Source: JBBTUF01 sp038063855 (GTDB lineage Bacteria > Patescibacteriota > Minisyncoccia > Ryanbacterales > GWA2-47-10b). From it: DNA of 5,912 nt. Under the pieces are notes generated by a model that was not told the DNA's origin, did not search any database, and worked only from the letters and a program-made list of their open reading frames with translations. A program made the position numbers and the translations under genes. Shown in pieces: positions 1 through 4,843 of this stretch (positions within the stretch are counted from its first letter, which is position 1; each line of letters opens with the position of its first letter). Where the stretch lies: positions 1-5,912 of the forward strand of contig JBBTUF010000013.1 in NCBI GenBank assembly GCA_038063855.1, read 5' to 3'.

Positions 1-739
1 CTATTGGTGGCGGCGTTGTGCTTGCCGCTGAAGGAGCGTCCATACCGACTTGTTCGTGGTATGGATCAGGCTTTTGGGCTGCCTGTTGCGATTGTTTAGC
101 TGGATTTTGCGATGATGGCGAGCTTGCTTGTTTTCGCATTTGATCAAAAACAGGCGTAATTGGTTGTGGAGGTTTCCACGAACCTGATGGCTCGAGAGGC
201 ATTTTTCTAAAGGTTGGCATGTCAGAATTTGTGGGCACGCTCAGCGTGCCAGAACCCACGCTAAGCGTGGGGGGGATTTTTTCGGGGAATATCATAGGCG
301 CTACAAATGATGGTTTCTCTTCAACTTTTTTTTGCATGGCTGGCGCAAACGATTCTGGTTTTTTTGGTTCAGTGCTTGCGTCTGACATGTCGTGAAGTGC
401 TGAAAGATGCTCACGAATTGGTTTAAAAACTTGCTCGTTAATATCTTCGGCGATTTCTTTCGCTTTCATTGGTGCGATTTGAAAAATCTCGGCAAGCCGA
501 CCAACAAATTCATTTGGATGTGTAAGGCCAACCATTACATAGCCTGTTTCGGCGGCAAGTACGCCGATCTTATTAAGTAAAAGCCCGTGTTTACGACCAA
601 TGGAAAGCATTTTATCGCTATTTGAATCCGAAAAAATTGCGTCGCGAACTGCTTGTGGCAATTTGTCATATCGATCCAATATCTCTTGTTGTGTAAATGT
701 TTTCATAAAATTATGTATTACGGTGTCGGTTGTGTTCAT
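1..739 (-). CDS. Soluble CPR-type protein with N-terminal helical domain and Pro/Gln-rich linker (3' partial)
   Basis: This frame is open from the ATG at 739 to the left edge (246 complete codons, no stop), so the C-terminus is missing. No signal peptide or membrane segment is visible, so it is probably cytosolic. Residues about 18-115 form a compact, mostly helical domain starting QEILDRYDKLPQAVRDAIFS. I recall this kind of 'LP..VR.AI.S' domain as recurrent in CPR genomes, but I know of no assigned function. Residues about 120-246 are low-complexity and rich in Pro, Ser, Gln and Ala, with Lys/Glu early on. They look like a disordered linker, and contain the TLSVGSGTLSV repeat encoded by two palindromes. 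The start at 739 overlaps the preceding stop as ATGA, which favours translational coupling. An in-frame ATG at 706 (MKTFTQQEI) is an alternative that would place the start right at the domain. Neither start has a clear Shine-Dalgarno site. It is the last visible gene of the four-gene operon, so a role with the VirB6-like protein is inferred. Confidence 0.85.
   Translation of the reverse strand, partial: MNTTDTVIHNFMKTFTQQEILDRYDKLPQAVRDAIFSDSNSDKMLSIGRKHGLLLNKIGVLAAETGYVMVGLTHPNEFVGRLAEIFQIAPMKAKEIAEDINEQVFKPIREHLSALHDMSDASTEPKKPESFAPAMQKKVEEKPSFVAPMIFPEKIPPTLSVGSGTLSVPTNSDMPTFRKMPLEPSGSWKPPQPITPVFDQMRKQASSPSSQNPAKQSQQAAQKPDPYHEQVGMDAPSAASTTPPPI
234..250. repeat. 17-bp palindrome A (GGCACGCT-C-AGCGTGCC)
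   Basis: Perfect inverted repeat with 8-bp arms around one central base. It lies inside the linker-coding part of the leftmost gene, 4 bp from a near-identical palindrome. It shares the 13-bp core CACGCTNAGCGTG with that neighbour and differs in the outer two base pairs. On the coding strand it reads mainly as Gly-Thr-Leu-Ser-Val-Pro. It could form a strong short hairpin in mRNA or single-stranded DNA. Its identity as a dispersed genomic repeat is inferred. Confidence 0.8.
255..271. repeat. 17-bp palindrome B (CCCACGCT-A-AGCGTGGG)
   Basis: Perfect inverted repeat with 8-bp arms around one central base, adjacent to palindrome A and sharing its CACGCTNAGCGTG core. The outermost pairs are CC/GG here, against GG/CC in A, so stem pairing is kept although the bases differ. 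That is the covariation expected of a selected hairpin or of two members of a palindromic repeat family. It is read in frame as Thr-Leu-Ser-Val-Gly with no stop. No other copy was found in the window. Confidence 0.8.
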
Positions 740-2775
740 GGGCCCCCACTTGCAGCTGCGATAGCTTTTGCGATTTCAGACAATTTATCATCAGATTTTT
801 CATGCACCGTTACTGTATGTGGCGCCATGACCATATTGACTCCTATATCAGCACTTATTACATCTGACAACCCCTTATTTTTATATCGGTTTTTTATGAG
901 ATCCGTCATTTCGGGTGCGTTGCGTGCACCAAGGCGTGTATAAATTTTTGATAAGAATTCATTCCCAGTATTAATACCTTCGCGATTTTGCGTGAAAGCA
1001 TTAAGATTCTTCTCATTGTTGAGGAAATAATCTTGCACGTGCGCCTGCTCGTTTTCTTGTTTGTCTGATTGGTTATTATATATGCTTTTGCGTTGATCTG
1101 GGGTCATGTTTTTCATAAAATCATCAAGTTTACGAGCGTAAACATCGCCTTCAGGTGTGTCTGTGTGAGGGGCAACTTCTCCTTTGTATTCATTATGAAG
1201 CATTTGCATTGCCGCGTGCGTGCCACCCTGACTTTGGGCGATAAAGGCCGCGGCATTTTGCCTTGCTGATGTTTCATCTATGCCAAGTTCACCACCATGT
1301 CTTACGAGCGCATTTCCAATTTGTGTAGCATTCGCGCCGTTGAGATGTTGAGCAACCTGACCCTTTCGCTTATCATCCATACTTTTAAGTGCTTCCGCCT
1401 GACCTTTTGCCGACAGTGTACTAAATATTCTCGCTTGTGATTTTGGATCAAGGTTTTTCATCTTCGCCGCATCAGTTTTACCGCGATATGCTTGCGCTTC
1501 GGCATTATGTTGCATAGCAGTTGCAACAGCTCTCCGTACGAGCGGTACGTGCCCAAGCGTAGCAGCTGCGGCGGAGCTTCCTGCTACTTTCTCGTATGTT
1601 CGTTTTGCGCCGGCACCTGCGTACGATTTTGCAGATTGCGCTGCTTTTTGCCCATACGCCATCGCCGCACTAGCACCATACGCGCCCATCGATTTTGCAA
1701 CAACGAGTGCCGCGATAAGAAAAACTCCCAAAGTTACCCCACTCAGTATAAGATATGGCGATGCAGAAAGGGTCGTTTGAGATCCAAAGCCCGTGTCTCG
1801 GAGAGCATTCGCGATTGTAGGATCAGTGTCTGCATCTTTGAAAAATTTAGTAATAACCCCACCGTCAATTGCTTTAAAAACAATATAAAGCATAAACATG
1901 TATGCGGGGTAGAAAAATGACTGGTTAAATAAAGTCTCAAACCACTTGTTTGATATAGAGGAGGTTCGTGGCAGTACCATAAACAAAAATGCAAATGGTG
2001 AAAGAATAAGTACAATCCAAAGAATAACTATGCGTGCAACAAGCAAAAAACATGCCGCAAGCATTGTAAATACAGTGATACACACGAGGATGATGCCTAT
2101 AATGTATGCAATCGCGATATTAATAAGCGTTGAGGTAGATCCATTTGAAGGACCTGTTTGATCAGGGTTGCTTTGATATGCTTTTTGAGTTTGGAAGCCT
2201 TTTACAAATGTTTTTGCGAGGTCTCTATCGGGGGATCCCGCTACTGGCGTGCCCATTTGAAGATAAAATGAATTGCCGAGCGCATTTGATGCATCAATAA
2301 TAATTCCTCCAAGCGGAAGGCTAAAGTTTACGAGAAGCGCCGAAAGTATCAGTTTCCACAAGAGCTGTTTCATGCCATAACTTGAAATACCAAGAATTGT
2401 GGCGATTGCGATAATCAGCAAAAATAGTACGTAAAATATATTTACTACATCGCGAGCAATTTTCCAGCCGATATTAACCATAGGCTGGTCATAAAACGCC
2501 CCATTTTGTACTTTTATGATCATATTTAATATGGCGCCAGCAAATGTGATACCCCAGACAAAGATTTTTAGAACCAGCTCAAGAATATAGTTGACACCTA
2601 CAAGCAAACAAGAAGTGAACCACGAAGTCGGGCTCTGCCATGAGCATGCGGTATCACTTCCCTTGGTAGCCGCTCCAGGTGGAGGAAAAACTTGAGCATT
2701 CACAATCGGCAAAGATACCGAGAATATAGCAATAATCAGGATGACGGGAAGAATTTTTTTAAAGAATGTATTCAT
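736..2775 (-). CDS. VirB6/TrbL-like polytopic membrane protein with long soluble C-terminal tail
   Basis: A 679-residue protein that is probably an inner-membrane channel component of a CPR type IV secretion-like apparatus. Residues 1-27 form a signal peptide (basic FFKK, hydrophobic core, likely cut after VNA27 before Gln28). About six or seven hydrophobic segments follow: roughly 56-88, 108-130, 136-160, 214-240, 241-270, 286-301 and 340-360. The segment with NIGWKIARDVVNIFYVLFLL and the LLWKLILSALLVNFSLPLGG stretch match what I recall of the CPR proteins annotated as TrbL/VirB6 or as unnamed T4SS-like membrane proteins. After about residue 361 comes an Ala/Gly/Ser-rich stretch, then roughly 250 hydrophilic residues that are probably cytoplasmic. 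The tail at about 441-490 has repeated short helices (LDPKSQARIFSTL, SAKGQAEALKSM, DDKRKGQVAQHL) resembling MgtE-N/FliG-type superhelices; that resemblance is only a pattern. The ATG lies 2 nt after the upstream stop, with no evident Shine-Dalgarno site. The TGA stop overlaps the next start (ATGA). The family call is from memory, not from a search. Confidence 0.88.
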   Translation of the reverse strand: MNTFFKKILPVILIIAIFSVSLPIVNAQVFPPPGAATKGSDTACSWQSPTSWFTSCLLVGVNYILELVLKIFVWGITFAGAILNMIIKVQNGAFYDQPMVNIGWKIARDVVNIFYVLFLLIIAIATILGISSYGMKQLLWKLILSALLVNFSLPLGGIIIDASNALGNSFYLQMGTPVAGSPDRDLAKTFVKGFQTQKAYQSNPDQTGPSNGSTSTLINIAIAYIIGIILVCITVFTMLAACFLLVARIVILWIVLILSPFAFLFMVLPRTSSISNKWFETLFNQSFFYPAYMFMLYIVFKAIDGGVITKFFKDADTDPTIANALRDTGFGSQTTLSASPYLILSGVTLGVFLIAALVVAKSMGAYGASAAMAYGQKAAQSAKSYAGAGAKRTYEKVAGSSAAAATLGHVPLVRRAVATAMQHNAEAQAYRGKTDAAKMKNLDPKSQARIFSTLSAKGQAEALKSMDDKRKGQVAQHLNGANATQIGNALVRHGGELGIDETSARQNAAAFIAQSQGGTHAAMQMLHNEYKGEVAPHTDTPEGDVYARKLDDFMKNMTPDQRKSIYNNQSDKQENEQAHVQDYFLNNEKNLNAFTQNREGINTGNEFLSKIYTRLGARNAPEMTDLIKNRYKNKGLSDVISADIGVNMVMAPHTVTVHEKSDDKLSEIAKAIAAASGGP

Positions 2776-2777
2776 GT

Positions 2778-3728
2778 TTAACTAGACCAGTCCATAAAAG
2801 ATTTTATGCCTTCTCGGATAGCTAGATCGAGTAAAGTGGCTATAACTTCACTTACTTCATCGGCACTCATCAACTCTCCAAAATCAAGCCCCACCGAATG
2901 TGTAACACGGTCAGCAATTGCTTTTGAAGGTGTTTTGATCGAAAAACTTCGACAACCCGCAGAGTTTCGACTCGCACATTCAACTGTTGGTAGGTATCCA
3001 CCACCGTACTGTGTTACTTTATCATAAAATCCTTCAGCTTCTTCTCGTATTCTTGTTTCTTCAAGAAGTGCCTGCATATATGAACCCATTGGGTTGTTGT
3101 TGCTTTGTTGGGCCATTATAAGAGCTTTCCAGTCGCCATTTGAAAAATCTTCATAAAAACTATCCACATTGTTGACGACCTGTGATATGGTGCATCGGCC
3201 ACGGCCATATTGGCCAAAATAACTGCCACGACCAGCTGTTCCGATATCGAGTGAAAATTGTAAGCCGAAATTAGGATTACAGAAGAAGCCTGGATCTACA
3301 CCAACTTCGTTTGCAATATCTTGAATAAATACTGCTGACGCCTGATCTCCAAAATTAGTGAAAAACTTTTGTGGGTCTTGCAAAAATAGAGGCTTGCCTT
3401 CAAACCCATTTTTTATCCAATCAATCGTTTCTCGTTTAATCTCTTGAATAAGCTCTTTTGCTAAAGTGTTTACTACTCCGTCCCACGATGGAATTATTGC
3501 GTCAATAATTTGGTCGTAAGTCAGTGATACTATGCTGGATTCTTTACTATGTTGTGAACCAGGTGGCGCCGATCGCGCTATAATCAACGGCGGTATAGAA
3601 CCAAAAGCTCCCACGTCCCATACTGGTACTGTTGCGTGAGCTTGAGGAGGAGTACAACCAAATATTATGATAGAAACAATTACTCCAGTAAAAATTTTTA
3701 TAGCTTTTGGCGAGATCTTTTGTTTCAT
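2778..3728 (-). CDS. Secreted CPR-conserved protein in VirB5/TrbJ position, four mature cysteines
   Basis: A 316-residue exported protein of a family I recall as frequent beside VirB6-like genes in CPR genomes; its function is not established. Residues 1-32 are a signal peptide: basic MKQKISPKAIK, a hydrophobic core, and likely signal-peptidase-I cleavage at AHA32 before TVPVWD. Cys25 in IIFGC is a poor lipobox because Phe is at -2, so a lipoprotein is less likely. The mature N-terminus 'PVWD' recalls the PV-D start of TrbJ/VirB5 proteins, a weak hint. The middle (about 85-145) is helical, with the ETIDWIKNGFEGKPLFLQDP stretch. Mature cysteines are C150, C179, C251 and C259, which could form disulfides C150-C179 and C251-C259. 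The C-terminus (about 265-304) has KTPSKAIADR, then SADEVSEVIATLL, matching the recurrent CPR pattern. The ATG overlaps the upstream TAA by 1 nt (TAATG), and the next gene starts 2 nt after the stop. A minor pilus or tip subunit is a reasonable inference. Confidence 0.87.
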   Translation of the reverse strand: MKQKISPKAIKIFTGVIVSIIIFGCTPPQAHATVPVWDVGAFGSIPPLIIARSAPPGSQHSKESSIVSLTYDQIIDAIIPSWDGVVNTLAKELIQEIKRETIDWIKNGFEGKPLFLQDPQKFFTNFGDQASAVFIQDIANEVGVDPGFFCNPNFGLQFSLDIGTAGRGSYFGQYGRGRCTISQVVNNVDSFYEDFSNGDWKALIMAQQSNNNPMGSYMQALLEETRIREEAEGFYDKVTQYGGGYLPTVECASRNSAGCRSFSIKTPSKAIADRVTHSVGLDFGELMSADEVSEVIATLLDLAIREGIKSFMDWSS

Positions 3729-4717
3729 TAATTTGTTTTTGCTAGATAATCTGTCTGAAATTCAAACGCCGGCTCATCTTTGTTAAATACAATTGCGTTA
3801 TCTCTAAGGATTTTTTTTATTTTAATAAAAGTATTGTTACTTGTAATAAATTCGTTAAGATACATTTGCATTCCAACTGAACCAAGAATTGGGTCATGGT
3901 CAAAGTTCATTATTTCTTCAAGCGCAAGCGATGTATTGGCAAATGAATTCAAAAAGTCAATTTGTGTTTGAATCGCGGCCCGAGGTGTAGAGATTTTTTT
4001 TAGGTCATTAGTAGCGTGTAGGTATTGTGAGCGATATGGTGCAAGTGTTTGCAGCTGCTTTGTAAATTCTTCTTTACTTATCTGCTCGCTCGATTCTTGA
4101 AGATTTGTTGCAAGAGCATAGATAGTTAGTATTTCATTTGTGTAGTTTGGGTCTCCTGGTTTTGAGGGGAAGTTTTTTTGAGTAACGCGTGCTACTTCAT
4201 TAAAATAATCTCGAAGCGTTGCAGTATCACTTATTACAATGTCTTGTTCTTTAAAAGGGTTTCGAAGTCCAAGAACTTTTTTAGCCTCGTCCACGCCGGG
4301 CTTTATAAAAAGTTTTTGAGTTGCGGGATCAGTTAGATCATATGTCACGTCACTTGTGTTTGCCGCTTGATTTTTATAAAATTGTGAAAAGTTTTCCAGT
4401 ATTGCTTTGGTTGGCGCGGAGTTATTCTGAACGTTTTGCTCTAGAGGAAGAGAGGTATCAGGGCTTATATTTGTTAGTTGATCTTTTGTGGGTTTCGAAT
4501 TAGGATCTTTTGGGTCGGTGCCCGCAAGAACCTCTTGCCAATCTTCTATTCCATCACGGTCAATATCAGTAGCCGGTTCTTTTTGGTTTAAGACCGAAAT
4601 TTTACTTAGTTTCGTGGGTTTTGGAGCATTCTTTGCGGAGACGAGAAATATTATACCCCCTGCCATAAAGAGGCTTGCGACTATTAAAATCAATTTTTTC
4701 GAAGGTAAATAGTTCAA
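3728..4717 (-). CDS. Membrane-anchored protein with one EF-hand/TSP3-like calcium loop, TTG start
   Basis: A 329-residue protein with a short basic N-terminus (PSKK), one transmembrane helix (about 9-27) and a large outer domain. Just past the membrane, residues 51-62 read DIDRDGIEDWQE. This puts D51, D53, D55, D59 and E62 at positions 1, 3, 5, 9 and 12 of an EF-hand-type loop, followed by LAGTDPKDPN as in thrombospondin type 3-like repeats. The rest (about 100-329) is predicted mainly helical and contains no cysteine; I do not recognise its fold. The start is TTG (4717-4715). The frame is closed by a TAA six codons upstream, and the first in-frame ATG (Met18) would cut through the membrane helix, so TTG is the best start. 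No Shine-Dalgarno site is visible. It is the first gene of the minus-strand operon, and its TAA overlaps the next ATG by 1 nt. Calcium binding and an accessory role in the apparatus are inferred. Confidence 0.85.
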   Translation of the reverse strand: MNYLPSKKLILIVASLFMAGGIIFLVSAKNAPKPTKLSKISVLNQKEPATDIDRDGIEDWQEVLAGTDPKDPNSKPTKDQLTNISPDTSLPLEQNVQNNSAPTKAILENFSQFYKNQAANTSDVTYDLTDPATQKLFIKPGVDEAKKVLGLRNPFKEQDIVISDTATLRDYFNEVARVTQKNFPSKPGDPNYTNEILTIYALATNLQESSEQISKEEFTKQLQTLAPYRSQYLHATNDLKKISTPRAAIQTQIDFLNSFANTSLALEEIMNFDHDPILGSVGMQMYLNEFITSNNTFIKIKKILRDNAIVFNKDEPAFEFQTDYLAKTN

Positions 4718-4780
4718 TGAAACACGAGACCATTAAAAATATTTTTATAGGTTTCGCTACCATATAGTGTATCATTTTCT

Positions 4781-4789
4781 TGTTGATAA
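4781..4789 (-). promoter_or_regulatory. DnaA-box-like site 1 (one mismatch)
   Basis: On the minus strand this reads TTATCAACA, one base from the TTATCCACA consensus. It has the same orientation as the perfect box starting at 4803 and begins exactly 22 bp before it, about two helical turns, so both would lie on the same face of the DNA. On its own it would be weak evidence; the value is in the pair. Confidence 0.4.
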
Positions 4790-4802
4790 ACAGTTTACTT
4801 TG

Positions 4803-4811
4803 TGTGGATAA
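4803..4811 (-). promoter_or_regulatory. Perfect DnaA-box sequence TTATCCACA
   Basis: The minus strand matches the strong DnaA-box consensus TTATCCACA at all nine positions. It is in intergenic DNA and overlaps the proposed -35 (4805-4810) of the plus-strand gene, so a bound protein could block that promoter. No dnaA, dnaN or other replication gene is in the window, and two sites alone do not make an origin. DnaA-linked transcriptional control is therefore an inference. A chance 9-bp match remains possible. Confidence 0.5.
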
Positions 4812-4833
4812 GAGAGTTTTTGGGGTGTATAGT
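4805..4833 (+). promoter_or_regulatory. Candidate sigma-70-type promoter of the plus-strand gene
   Basis: A -35 TGGATA (4805-4810, 4 of 6 to TTGACA) and a -10 TATAGT (4828-4833, 5 of 6 to TATAAT) are separated by an ideal 17 bp. Transcription would begin near 4840-4841, only about 3-4 nt before the ATG at 4844, so the message would be nearly leaderless. This fits the lack of a Shine-Dalgarno site there. The -35 overlaps the perfect DnaA-box sequence. Confidence 0.45.
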
Positions 4834-4843
4834 GTTAGTAGCT

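Larger units (their letters stand above)
4718..4843. promoter_or_regulatory. Divergent intergenic control region
   Basis: A 126-bp AT-rich gap between the divergently transcribed minus operon (start 4717) and the plus-strand gene (start 4844). It must carry promoters in both directions. A 14-bp AT palindrome, TAAAAATATTTTTA, lies at 4734-4747, just upstream of the operon. For the minus strand a TATAAA (4749 down to 4744) is the most -10-like hexamer, but no good -35 faces it, so I do not assign that promoter. TATAGTGT occurs twice on the plus strand (4763 and 4828). Two DnaA-box-like sites lie in the middle. No terminator hairpin is expected or seen. Confidence 0.6.

Noticed and set aside
1559..1587. 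Inverted repeat GTAGCAG / CTGCTAC with a 15-nt loop
   Set aside because: It falls in the Ala/Ser-rich coding stretch of the VirB6-like gene, where GCA/GCT/AGC-type codons readily create such matches, and it is in mid-gene.
1492..1920. A 142-codon plus-strand frame opposite the VirB6-like gene
   Set aside because: It is antisense to a convincing membrane protein, its translation is rich in Cys, Arg and Ser with no recognisable domain, and it has no start context.
1743..2015. A 90-codon minus-strand frame inside the VirB6-like gene
   Set aside because: It lies entirely within the 679-residue gene in another frame; the real frame carries the recognised membrane segments.
2835..2865. Possible lipoprotein status or alternative function of the secreted protein based on Cys25
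   Set aside because: The residues before Cys25 (IFGC) fit a lipobox poorly, and a better signal-peptidase-I site (AHA before TVPV) follows; the coordinates given are only a nearby C-terminal part of the gene, while Cys25 itself is at about 3654-3656.
3160..3168. DnaA-box-like CTATCCACA
   Set aside because: One mismatch at the first base and located inside a coding sequence; one-mismatch hits are expected by chance in a window this size.
3203..3215. Short palindrome GGCCA-TAT-TGGCC
   Set aside because: Only 5-bp arms, within a Gly/Arg/Tyr-coding segment of the secreted protein; expected by chance in several kilobases.
4781..4811. Calling the intergenic region a replication origin
   Set aside because: Only two DnaA-box-like sites, no dnaA or dnaN nearby and no clear unwinding-element array; evidence is too thin for an origin call.
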